Shown here piece by piece: positions 1-7,008 of a stretch of 9,204 nucleotides of DNA; position 1 is the stretch's first letter, and the number at the start of each line of letters is the position of its first letter. Below the pieces are notes generated by a model. The model saw nothing but the letters and a program-made list of their open reading frames with translations. It did not search any database and was not told where the DNA came from. Source of the stretch: Candidatus Cloacimonadota bacterium (GTDB lineage Bacteria > Cloacimonadota > Cloacimonadia > Cloacimonadales > Cloacimonadaceae); NCBI GenBank assembly GCA_023421135.1, contig JAEZUG010000105.1:1-9204 (forward strand). The letters run 5' to 3'. Both the position numbers and the translations under genes were made by a program.

Positions 1-33
1 GGTGTCACATGGGTGTCTCATGGGTGTCTCATG
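1..33. repeat. 11-bp tandem repeat, three units, cut by window edge
   Basis: Three consecutive 11-base units are visible: GGTGTCACATG (1-11), GGTGTCTCATG (12-22) and GGTGTCTCATG (23-33). A diverged fourth beginning, CGTGTCGTCTC, follows at 34-44. Units two and three are identical and unit one differs at one base. The array may continue to the left of the window. The period is close to one DNA helical turn, so repeated sites would lie on the same face, but no binding protein can be named from the sequence. Confidence 0.75.
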
Positions 34-72
34 CGTGTCGTCTCAGAGAGCAGGGGGGAAGACTTTTTTTTA

Positions 73-104
73 TTGACAGTTAATCCCGTTTGTGCGAGTA
101 TAGA
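73..104 (+). promoter_or_regulatory. possible promoter for the caspase-like gene
   Basis: A perfect TTGACA lies at 73-78 and TATAGA at 99-104. The spacer is 20 bases, longer than the usual 16-18 for a housekeeping sigma factor, so this is only a candidate. Position supports it: transcription would begin near 110, leaving a short leader with a strong Shine-Dalgarno sequence (AAGGGAG, 117-123) seven bases before the ATG at 131. Confidence 0.3.
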
Positions 105-130
105 CTCATAAATGAGAAGGGAGAATTCAA

Positions 131-901
131 ATGAAGAGATATTTCCTCTTTGCTTTGATCCTGCTGATCAGCATCGGTGCTTTTGCTGAACGTAAAGCCT
201 TGATAATTGGTAACTACAATTATCCGGGGCAGCAGCTTGCCGCACCGGCTAACGACATTCTGGATATGGAAAACGCACTTGGACAGTGGGGTTTTACGGT
301 GCTCAAAGAGCAAAACCTCGATCTCAATGCGATGACGGCTACCATAGACTATTTTGTTTCAAGTCTTAATTCCACAGACGAAGCTTTCTTTTACTACAGC
401 GGTCACGGGACTCACGAAAATGGTATAAACTACCTGGTTCCCGCCGGCGTTAATATGAACGACCGTCAGGTCTATGCCGGAACGGCCTATAGCGTTCGCC
501 GTTTGGCAGAGCTAATGGCTCGCGCCAAATCCACAGTGATCTTCCTGGAAGCCAGCCGCAGTGTTGGCTCAAATCCCAAATACTTCCAATTCACCCGCGA
601 TTGCCAGCCGAATCAGGCGATCGTGATGTCTGCCAGACCCTATTCTGCCGTAGCAGAATCCAATCCTCAGAGAAGTGCATTTACCCAGGCATTTATCCTA
701 AAGTTCAATCAGAGCGAGGATCCCTTCAACGAGACTATGCCGGTGCTCTTGCGGGAGTTTCGCGCTTCCGGTAATACCCGGCAGATTCCCTGGTATTCCG
801 GCCCGATCAATAGCGAGCTTTATTTCAATCTGAACAGCACCAGATGGCGTTTTCGGATGAATCTGCACGATATCGAGGGAGGAGGCAGTCTGTCTTGGTA
901 A
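131..901 (+). CDS. secreted caspase-like (C14/p20) protein, catalytic Cys replaced by Ser
   Basis: This 256-residue protein has an N-terminal signal peptide (basic KR, hydrophobic core at about 4-17, likely cleavage after AFA at 17-19), so it probably acts outside the cytoplasm. A single caspase-fold p20 domain follows. RKALIIGNYNY (21-31) is the first strand, NDILDMENAL (41-50) and GFTV (54-57) match the usual 'Asp-Ala...Leu...GF' helix and strand, and YYSGHG (88-93) carries the expected catalytic His92. The second catalytic motif, normally D-A-C-R, reads LEASR (139-143), so Ser142 (codon AGC at 554-556) replaces the nucleophilic cysteine. SARPYSAVAES (167-177) and AFTQAF (183-188) match the family's later conserved strand and helix. 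Family knowledge says caspase homologues without Cys are usually not proteases. A structural, binding or regulatory role is therefore inferred, though an unusual Ser nucleophile cannot be excluded. The start is supported by AAGGGAG at 117-123. The 3' end overlaps the next gene by 7 bases. Confidence 0.85.
   Translation: MKRYFLFALILLISIGAFAERKALIIGNYNYPGQQLAAPANDILDMENALGQWGFTVLKEQNLDLNAMTATIDYFVSSLNSTDEAFFYYSGHGTHENGINYLVPAGVNMNDRQVYAGTAYSVRRLAELMARAKSTVIFLEASRSVGSNPKYFQFTRDCQPNQAIVMSARPYSAVAESNPQRSAFTQAFILKFNQSEDPFNETMPVLLREFRASGNTRQIPWYSGPINSELYFNLNSTRWRFRMNLHDIEGGGSLSW
875..885 (+). promoter_or_regulatory. strong Shine-Dalgarno deciding a TTG start
   Basis: GAGGGAGGAGG lies inside the end of the caspase-like gene. 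AGGAGG (880-885) is nine bases before an in-frame TTG at 895. The alternative ATG at 844 has no comparable site upstream and would add 17 residues ahead of the conserved family start. This favours TTG at 895. Confidence 0.7.
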
Positions 902-1791
902 AACACCGAGCCCTTATCGATCTGGGAAGCAATTCCATCAAGTGCCTGATCTATGAGCCCGAGAGCCGGAAAGTCCTGCTCCAATATGTGAAAGTGGGAG
1001 CTCTGGCAGAAGGCAGGGCTGCGGATCTGAGCCTGCTACCAGAATCCATAAATAGAAATCTGGATATCCTTCAGGAGATGATTCAGAAAGCCAGGAAATA
1101 TGGACACGAGAGGATCGATATCTATGCCACTGCTGCTCTGCGGCAAGCCCCCAATGCAGAGCTTATCCGCTCTTCTTTCCTGGATCGAACCGGTATTGAG
1201 ATTCAAATGCTCAGTCCCCAGGAAGAGGCAGAGCTTTCCTATTTTGCTGCTGCTGAACATCTCAAGGGGGTCAAGGGAGCAGTTTTTGATATTGGCGGAG
1301 CCAGCCTGGAGCTAAGCGGGGGAGAGGGCAGGCACCTGAAAAACTCCCTCTGCCTGGATCTGGGTGCTCTGGTTTTGAGCGAGCGTTTTATCTCCTCCTA
1401 TCCTTGTCCCGAGAGTGACATTCAGGCGCTCCAGAAGTATCTTGAGACCCGGATTACTGAACTCAACAGCTTGCCTGAAGCAGAAGCTTTGGTGGGTGTG
1501 GGTGGAACGGTCTCGACTCTGGCGGCCTTGGTTTTGGGCATCTATGATGCAGCCGGGCTGGAAGCTTTTGTGATGAAGAAAGAGCTGCTGGATACTATGG
1601 TCGGGAAGCTGAAGAAACTCAAGTTGGAAGAGATAGCAGCTTTGCCGGGGATGCAGGAAGGGCGAGAGAAGAGTATCCTGGCGGGAGCTCTGCTGTGCCA
1701 AAGCCTGCTCCACTATTCCGGGCTCAGCGAGTACAAGGTTTGCACCAAGGGTTGGAGGCATGCCCTAATCTACCGCTTGTCAGAAACATAA
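895..1791 (+). CDS. Ppx/GppA-family phosphatase (exopolyphosphatase / pppGpp phosphohydrolase type), short form
   Basis: From TTG 895 the protein has 298 residues, the usual size of Ppx/GppA proteins that have only the two-lobed ASKHA ATPase-like core and no C-terminal HD domain. Family members hydrolyse terminal phosphates of polyphosphate or pppGpp in the cytoplasm. Motifs in order are ALIDLGSNS (6-14, phosphate loop 1), YATAALRQAPN (77-87), SPQEEAE (107-113, with the acidic residues linked to catalysis), VFDIGGASLEL (130-140, phosphate loop 2), a family-typical 'LDLGALVLSERF' region (154-165), VGVGGT (200-205) and a closing KGWRHAL near the C-terminus. In phosphate loop 2 the residue before the Glu is Leu138, where Thr is usual. 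The start overlaps the previous stop codon region by 7 bases and a strong ribosome site lies inside that gene, so translational coupling is likely. An ATG at 844 would give 315 residues but lacks a good ribosome site. Whether the substrate is polyphosphate or pppGpp cannot be decided. Confidence 0.88.
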   Translation: MVKHRALIDLGSNSIKCLIYEPESRKVLLQYVKVGALAEGRAADLSLLPESINRNLDILQEMIQKARKYGHERIDIYATAALRQAPNAELIRSSFLDRTGIEIQMLSPQEEAELSYFAAAEHLKGVKGAVFDIGGASLELSGGEGRHLKNSLCLDLGALVLSERFISSYPCPESDIQALQKYLETRITELNSLPEAEALVGVGGTVSTLAALVLGIYDAAGLEAFVMKKELLDTMVGKLKKLKLEEIAALPGMQEGREKSILAGALLCQSLLHYSGLSEYKVCTKGWRHALIYRLSET

Positions 1792-1853
1792 TACTTGACG
1801 CCTGTAGGCTTTGGGCGCCTTGGTTCCATATAATAATAGAGAGGAATCCACAA

Positions 1854-2636
1854 ATGCGTAAGATTATCATAGCCGGTAATTGGAAGATGAATAAAGCTTT
1901 GAACGAGGTCGAATCCTTCTGCCAAAGCCTTTTAAACTATGCCGCCGGTCACTCCTGCGAAAGCGTTCGAATGATCCTGGCCCCAGCTTTCCCCTTTTTG
2001 AAGACTAGCTGCCAGCTTTTGGAAGCTCAGCCGGTGAGCGTTTCTGCTCAGGATGTATCTGCTTTTGCAGAAGGAGCTTACACGGGCGAAGTCTCGGCTG
2101 CTATGCTCGCTTCTTTGGGCTTGCAATACTGCATTATTGGGCATTCCGAACGCCGCCAGTATCACAACGAAAATGATGCTTTGATTCGCGAGAAACAGAT
2201 GATTCTGCGCTCGCATGGCATCCTGCCTATCCTTTGCATCGGTGAAAGCCTGGAAGAACGGGATCAGGGCATCATGGAAACGATTCTGCTTTCACAACTT
2301 AGTGGTTCCTTCAAGAACGTTCCGCTGGAGACAGGCTTGGAAGTGATTGTGGCCTACGAACCCGTCTGGGCTATTGGCACCGGACGCACAGCCTCTCCTC
2401 AGCAGGCCGAAGAGGCTCATGCCTTGATCCGTAACTGGTTCCGCCGAAATTACTCAGATGCCATCGCCGAGCAGATTCACATCCTCTACGGAGGCAGTGT
2501 GAAGCCGGATAACATCGCCGAGCTGCTGGCCGAGCCGGATATCGATGGAGGCTTAATCGGTGGTGCTTCTCTGAAAGTGGATAGCTTTGTGCAAATGACA
2601 ATGACAGCCGTAGAAATATATAAGACAAGGATATAA
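1854..2636 (+). CDS. tpiA: triosephosphate isomerase
   Basis: This 260-residue cytoplasmic enzyme interconverts dihydroxyacetone phosphate and glyceraldehyde-3-phosphate in glycolysis and gluconeogenesis. The diagnostic signature is complete: GNWKMN at 8-13 (Asn9 and Lys11 bind substrate), the catalytic histidine in IIGHSERR (His97), the catalytic glutamate in VAYEPVWAIGTG (Glu169, followed by the phosphate-gripping loop 6), and YGGSV (212-216) and GGLIGGASL (232-240) that complete the phosphate site. Length is normal for the family. The frame stays open upstream to 1695, but that part overlaps the phosphatase gene in another frame. The ATG at 1854 is right because it begins MRKIIIAGNWK and is preceded by GAGAGGA (1839-1845). 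A 62-base gap separates it from the phosphatase gene and 3 bases separate it from serS. No residues look unusual. Confidence 0.98.
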   Translation: MRKIIIAGNWKMNKALNEVESFCQSLLNYAAGHSCESVRMILAPAFPFLKTSCQLLEAQPVSVSAQDVSAFAEGAYTGEVSAAMLASLGLQYCIIGHSERRQYHNENDALIREKQMILRSHGILPILCIGESLEERDQGIMETILLSQLSGSFKNVPLETGLEVIVAYEPVWAIGTGRTASPQQAEEAHALIRNWFRRNYSDAIAEQIHILYGGSVKPDNIAELLAEPDIDGGLIGGASLKVDSFVQMTMTAVEIYKTRI

Positions 2637-2639
2637 CAC

Positions 2640-3899
2640 ATGCTGGATATGAAGTTTATACGCGCCAATACCCCTCTGGTACGCGCAGCAATCATAAACA
2701 AGAACGAGAAAGCCAATCTGGACACGATCCTGGAGCTGGACGAGCAGCGTCGCAAGCTGCAATTTGATTTTGACACCCTGAAAAGCAAGCAGAATAACGT
2801 CTCCGGTGAGATCGCCAAACGCAAGAAAAATAAAGAAGATGCCACGGAACTTATCGCTCAGATGGGCAGTGTTGCCGAAGAGATCAAACAGCTCTCCAGT
2901 GAGCTGACGCTTTGCAACAACAATCTGGAGCAGGCGCTGCTCACAGTGCCCAATATCCCCTTCGAATCTGTGCCAGTGGGCAGAGATGAATCTTTCAACC
3001 GCCATATCCGGGAGTGGGGCACCAAGCCGGAATTCAATTTTGAACCGCTGGATCACCTGAGCCTGGCAGATAAAAACGGGCTGCTGGACTTAGCTCGGGG
3101 AGCCAAAATCAGTGGCAGCGGTTTCCCGGTTTACACTGCTGAAGGGGCGCGTCTGGAACGCTGCCTGATCAACTTTATGCTGGAGTATCACCATCAGAAG
3201 CATGGTTATACAGAGCTGGGCGTGCCAATTCTCGTAAACCGTCCCACCATGACGGGCACCGGCCAGCTTCCCAAGCTGGAAAATGATATGTATCATGTGG
3301 ATGAGGATGATCTCTTCCTGATTCCCACTGCAGAGGTTCCGGTGACCAATCTGCATTCCGGGGAAGTGCTGGCGCTTTCCCAGCTTCCCATCAAATATGT
3401 GGCCTACACACCGTGTTTCCGCAGAGAAGCCGGTTCTTATGGCAAGGATACCCGTGGGCTGCAGCGTTTGCATCAGTTCAATAAAGTTGAGATGGTACGC
3501 TTTGTGGAGCCGGAGAAGTCCTATGACGCACTGGAAGAGATGCTGCACGATGCTGAGGCTATCTTGCAGGCTTTTGGGCTGCATTATCGCGTGGTGGAGC
3601 TCTGCACGGGCGATTTGAGCTTTGCCTCTGCCAAGACCTACGATCTGGAAGTTTGGTCACCCGGAACGGGTCGTTATCTGGAAGTGAGCTCGGTGAGTAA
3701 TTTTGAGAGCTTCCAGGCTCGCAGAGCCAGCATTCGCTATAAGGATGCCGAGGGCAAGATGCAATTTGTGCACACGCTCAATGGCTCCGGCTTGGCCACT
3801 CCGCGGCTGATGATCGCTCTCTTGGAGACTTATCAGCAGGCCGATGGCACTATTCGCATTCCAGATGCTATCAAACCCTGGCTGGAGCTGAAGATCTAG
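2640..3899 (+). CDS. serS: serine--tRNA ligase (seryl-tRNA synthetase)
   Basis: This 419-residue class II aminoacyl-tRNA synthetase charges tRNA-Ser, and by family knowledge also tRNA-Sec where present, with serine using ATP. It begins with the typical MLDMKFIRAN. A charged helical region rich in Lys, Glu and Gln at about 25-100 is the long antiparallel coiled-coil arm that grips the tRNA variable arm. The catalytic core follows: the serine-binding TAEVP (230-234), motif 2 around FRREAGSYGKDTRGLQRLHQ (260-279), the LEVSSVSNF segment (347-355) with the conserved Glu348, and motif 3 LNGSGLATPRL (380-390) with Arg389 for ATP binding. Length is close to the family norm of about 425. AAGGA at 2627-2631, within the end of tpiA, is eight bases from the ATG. 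The 3-base gap from tpiA indicates co-transcription. No T-box leader is visible upstream. Confidence 0.98.
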   Translation: MLDMKFIRANTPLVRAAIINKNEKANLDTILELDEQRRKLQFDFDTLKSKQNNVSGEIAKRKKNKEDATELIAQMGSVAEEIKQLSSELTLCNNNLEQALLTVPNIPFESVPVGRDESFNRHIREWGTKPEFNFEPLDHLSLADKNGLLDLARGAKISGSGFPVYTAEGARLERCLINFMLEYHHQKHGYTELGVPILVNRPTMTGTGQLPKLENDMYHVDEDDLFLIPTAEVPVTNLHSGEVLALSQLPIKYVAYTPCFRREAGSYGKDTRGLQRLHQFNKVEMVRFVEPEKSYDALEEMLHDAEAILQAFGLHYRVVELCTGDLSFASAKTYDLEVWSPGTGRYLEVSSVSNFESFQARRASIRYKDAEGKMQFVHTLNGSGLATPRLMIALLETYQQADGTIRIPDAIKPWLELKI

Positions 3900-3904
3900 C
3901 ATAG

Positions 3905-5236
3905 ATGCCCGGGATTAACCTCAAGCGTAATATCATGATCAGCGGTGCTTTCCGCATCCTGATCATGGCGGTTATCTTTCTCACCAGTTGGCTTTCGACC
4001 CGCTATCTGGGGGTAGAACTCAAAGGCAAATACAGCTATTTGGTGACTATTGCCGGTTTTGCCTGGATGATACTCGATCTGGGCATCAACAAGACCTATC
4101 CCTATATCCTGCGCAAGGAACCGGAGCAGGCGGGGAACCTCATTATCTGGTCTTTCCTGCTCTTTGGGGCTCAAGTTCTGGTTCTGGGGCTCTTGGGGCA
4201 GCTCTTTCTGCCTTTCTGGAGCAAGTTTCTGGGATATGGGCTTGATCCTTTATCTCTCTGGATGCTAATAGGGCTGATCACACTCACTCAATTGCACAAT
4301 CACATGCAGATGTTTTATCTGGGCTTGGATTGGGTGAAGGAGAACTCCTTCTGGCAACTGGGACACCAAGTTCTGATGCTGATGCTGGTGGTTGTGGCGG
4401 CTATCTTCCTGCGTAATGCAGATCGGCTGAATATCATTCTGGTCTTCTCCAATCTTACCATGCTAGCTATAAATCTGGTGCTGGGGAGCAAGTATGCCCT
4501 CAAAAGGAAGCTTTCCGGTTTCTCTCTCCCCAAGATACTTAGCTATTATCCCATGGGCTTTAGGGTTTTTCTTTCTTCACTGCTGATCAGCTTGCTCCTG
4601 CGGGCAGATGTGATGATTCTGAAGCGGATGATGGGCTTTGAAAGCGTTGGGATATACTCCCTTTCCGCACACATGGTGGATATGATGCAGCTGGCATCCA
4701 ATCTGGTGGGCAGCTTGCTCCTGGTAAAGCTATCCGATAGCTCGGACGACATCAACCGCTGGATTCTGATGAAGCGTATCTTTATCCTCTTTGTGGGATT
4801 ACTTAGCGTTACGAATTTGGGCTTTGCGTTGGTGGGTAAGCCTCTGATCGTGCTGGTCTATGGAGCTGGTTTTGCTGGTTCCTACAATGCATATCTGTGG
4901 CTGATTCCTGCTAGTTTTGGCTTGTCTTTGGGCTCGCTCTTCAATACCTATCTCTGGAGTAAGGGCTTCCCGCTGATCAGTGTGATCCTGCCGGGTGGAG
5001 CACTGCTTTCCAACATCGTTCTAAACCTTCTTCTGATACCTGGTATGGGCGTGGCGGGAGCAGGCTTGGCTTCCAGCATTTCTTACCTCTTGTGGTTTAT
5101 CAGTATTGTGCTCTATGAACAGAAGCTTTCTGGAGGCAGGATGCTGAAGCACCTGATTCCCTGTAAAGCAGATTTCTGGGAGCTCTGGACTATGCTGAAG
5201 AAGCTGCCTGGGGAGCTATTTGGAACCAGAGACTGA
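3905..5236 (+). CDS. Wzx-type polysaccharide/lipid-linked oligosaccharide flippase (MATE-like/MOP superfamily)
   Basis: This very hydrophobic 443-residue protein has roughly 12 predicted membrane segments, the first at about 15-33 and the last at about 381-403. It has no cleavable signal peptide, and a charged tail follows from about 405. Recognisable family patterns are the N-terminal TRYLG (32-36), the central LLRADVMILKRMMG segment (231-244) followed by VGIYSLSAHMVD (248-259), and the late LLLIPGMGVAGAGLASSI (375-392), the usual 'lip..gi.GAa.at' motif of RfbX/Wzx proteins. Such proteins flip undecaprenyl-linked glycan units across the inner membrane; the substrate here is unknown. The gene begins 5 bases after serS, with only a weak ribosome site, which suggests coupling to serS translation. 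Its TGA stop shares a base with the next gene's ATG. A lipid II flippase (MurJ) is less likely because MurJ is longer and has different signatures. Confidence 0.85.
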   Translation: MPGINLKRNIMISGAFRILIMAVIFLTSWLSTRYLGVELKGKYSYLVTIAGFAWMILDLGINKTYPYILRKEPEQAGNLIIWSFLLFGAQVLVLGLLGQLFLPFWSKFLGYGLDPLSLWMLIGLITLTQLHNHMQMFYLGLDWVKENSFWQLGHQVLMLMLVVVAAIFLRNADRLNIILVFSNLTMLAINLVLGSKYALKRKLSGFSLPKILSYYPMGFRVFLSSLLISLLLRADVMILKRMMGFESVGIYSLSAHMVDMMQLASNLVGSLLLVKLSDSSDDINRWILMKRIFILFVGLLSVTNLGFALVGKPLIVLVYGAGFAGSYNAYLWLIPASFGLSLGSLFNTYLWSKGFPLISVILPGGALLSNIVLNLLLIPGMGVAGAGLASSISYLLWFISIVLYEQKLSGGRMLKHLIPCKADFWELWTMLKKLPGELFGTRD

Positions 5237-6924
5237 TGTTTTGTTTTATTCGCTCTCGTATTGCTCTATCACAGCTCAGCTTGCCTGGGGAGATGATATA
5301 CAGTAAGGAAAATTCTCAGTTTTCAGATCAGCTCTACCACCTGGAAGAGGCAAGGAACCTCAGTGATTCTCTGAGCTTTGCCACCTCAACCGGCTATATC
5401 CTCTTTGAAGGAGCTCTCATTAATAGCAAAGCCCTCCGGGATGCTTATGCTACTCAGGATAACCGTAGCTTGCTTGCTTTGGCATCAGAGCGTGAAAGCC
5501 TCCTGAGCGAGCTCACCGGGCAGTATCGCGGTCTGTTTCAGGAAGCTGACAAGCTGCGCTGTTTCACAGATCCAATTCGCAGTTCTCTGCTTTTTTACTA
5601 TCTCTCACCAGATCTGGTGATAGTCTGCTCCTCACTGAAGCTGATTTGCAAGATGCTACAAAACCAGAAGCGGAGTGTGTTGCCCGATCCCGTTGGAATG
5701 CGGATACTGCTTAGCTTTGGATATCAATTGGAAGACTATACTACCATTTCCGGGATACGCAGCCTGAAAGCAGGGCAGATATTGGAGCTGAATGGCTTTG
5801 AAGCACAATTCAGAGCTTATCATAGCTTCAACAACGAACCATTATACGATTCTCTTCAGAGCTCTCTGCCCAGGATGCACGAGCTTTTCAATCGGGCTGT
5901 TGCGCTCTCTTATGACTATGATCTTGAGAAAGGCAGGCAGCATCTGGCTTTCCTTTCCGGGGGCTTGGATTCCAGGATAGGAGTGTATTCTGCCACGGCT
6001 CAAGGCTACACCGGTATTCATGCTCTGTGTTTTTCTCAAAGCCGGTATCCGGATCACCTGATTGCTGCACGCATTAGCCGGGAGCTGGAGCTGGATTTCC
6101 ACTTTGTTCCGCTGGAAAGCGGCGACTATCTGCTCAGCTTGGAGAAGAATGCGGGCTACAACGATGCTCAGATCATCCTGAGCGGCGCAGCTCATCTGGA
6201 TTATGCCATTCAAAGTCTGCCTCTGGAGCGCTTTGGCATATTGCATTCCGGACAGATTGGAGATTTGATTCTGGGCTCCTTCCTTAGCGGTGTCTCTCAT
6301 AGTCCCGTTCAGGTAATCGACACGGCTTTCAGTAAGATATCAGCCGCTGCAATCAGTAGCGAGTTACAGTCTATTGGCCAGCGCTATCCCAATCAGGAGC
6401 TCTTTGCTCTCTATAACAGAGGCTTCAATTCAGCTTCCAATGGAGATTATGCCTGTGCCCGCTATAATCACAGTTTCTCTCCATTCCTGGAGCAAGCCTT
6501 TACTCAATTCACTTTGAATATTTCTCCGGCTCTGCGTTTTGACAACCAGCTTTACCGTCGTTGGTACATGGAATACTATCCTCGGGCTGCAGCGATCACT
6601 TGGGAAAAAACCCTGGTGCCCGTGGCGGCGGGAGCCAGCAGAACCAAGCTCTTCTCATATTACTATCGTGCGAGCCGTAGAGTTGGGCGTCTGTTTGGTG
6701 GAACAGCTTATTCCATGAATCCCTTTGAGTACTGGTGGAACTGTAATCCAGCCCTGCGAACCTACTTTGAGCCTCGTTTCAGAGTGCCGGAGTCTATCCG
6801 GGAGAATCTGGACAAGGATATTCTTATCCAAGTGGAGAATGTCTTCAGGAAGGGGAGCTTCTCTGAGAAACTTCAGGCTTATACTCTCAGCTATGGGCTG
6901 GAGCGCTTGTTGGCCGGGGACTAA
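5236..6924 (+). CDS. asparagine-synthase-like ATP-dependent amidotransferase with degenerate glutaminase domain
   Basis: This 562-residue protein has the two-domain layout of asparagine synthetase B. Residues about 30-195 resemble the class II glutaminase fold (GQYRGLF at 95-101, FTDPIRSSLLFYY at 110-122, IRSLKAGQILEL at 174-185). However, the required N-terminal Cys directly after Met is absent: the protein starts MFCFIR, with Cys at position 3, and no CGI motif is present. The synthetase domain from about 205 has an intact ATP-pyrophosphatase loop, FLSGGLDSR (239-247), and a second conserved segment, SGQIGDLILGS (338-348). It probably adenylates a carboxylate and forms an amide using free ammonia or another amine. 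Beta-lactam synthetase-type enzymes and O-antigen amidotransferase-like proteins are known with inactive glutaminase domains. The ATG overlaps the flippase stop (TGATG), so the two genes are translated together. A glycan carboxylate is the inferred, unproven substrate. True asparagine synthesis is less likely. Confidence 0.82.
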   Translation: MFCFIRSRIALSQLSLPGEMIYSKENSQFSDQLYHLEEARNLSDSLSFATSTGYILFEGALINSKALRDAYATQDNRSLLALASERESLLSELTGQYRGLFQEADKLRCFTDPIRSSLLFYYLSPDLVIVCSSLKLICKMLQNQKRSVLPDPVGMRILLSFGYQLEDYTTISGIRSLKAGQILELNGFEAQFRAYHSFNNEPLYDSLQSSLPRMHELFNRAVALSYDYDLEKGRQHLAFLSGGLDSRIGVYSATAQGYTGIHALCFSQSRYPDHLIAARISRELELDFHFVPLESGDYLLSLEKNAGYNDAQIILSGAAHLDYAIQSLPLERFGILHSGQIGDLILGSFLSGVSHSPVQVIDTAFSKISAAAISSELQSIGQRYPNQELFALYNRGFNSASNGDYACARYNHSFSPFLEQAFTQFTLNISPALRFDNQLYRRWYMEYYPRAAAITWEKTLVPVAAGASRTKLFSYYYRASRRVGRLFGGTAYSMNPFEYWWNCNPALRTYFEPRFRVPESIRENLDKDILIQVENVFRKGSFSEKLQAYTLSYGLERLLAGD

Positions 6925-6952
6925 ACGGGATCACGTTTTTTGGTTATATGAA

Positions 6953-6978
6953 AACCGCGGAGCATTCACTCCGCGGTT
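6953..6978. terminator. bidirectional transcription terminator between convergent genes
   Basis: A perfect 10-bp inverted repeat, AACCGCGGAG (6953-6962) and CTCCGCGGTT (6969-6978), encloses a 6-base loop. It sits 28 bases after the amidotransferase-like gene and 30 bases beyond the groEL stop. Reading towards lower coordinates, the hairpin runs into a TTTT; on the + strand only a weak TGTTTAT follows. It probably stops transcription from both sides, more effectively for groEL. Confidence 0.8.
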
Positions 6979-7008
6979 CATGTTTATAGTTACCCGAGAG
7001 GGCTGGAA

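Noticed and set aside
1312..1761. 149-residue open frame on the - strand inside the phosphatase gene
   Set aside because: The + strand frame has clear Ppx/GppA motifs throughout, and the antisense product shows no recognisable features.
1795..1834. TTGACG (1795-1800) and a perfect TATAAT (1829-1834) ahead of tpiA, as a promoter
   Set aside because: The spacing is 28 bases, far too long, and no other acceptable -35 box fits. A start from TATAAT would fall inside the tpiA ribosome-binding site.
1695..1853. In-frame upstream extension of tpiA
   Set aside because: It overlaps the phosphatase gene, and the family N-terminus MRKIIIAGNWK begins at 1854 with its own ribosome site.
5293..5295. Alternative downstream ATG start for the AsnB-like gene
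   Set aside because: The GGGGAG sequence abuts the ATG with no room for ribosome spacing. The ATG at 5236 overlaps the flippase stop in the usual coupled arrangement.
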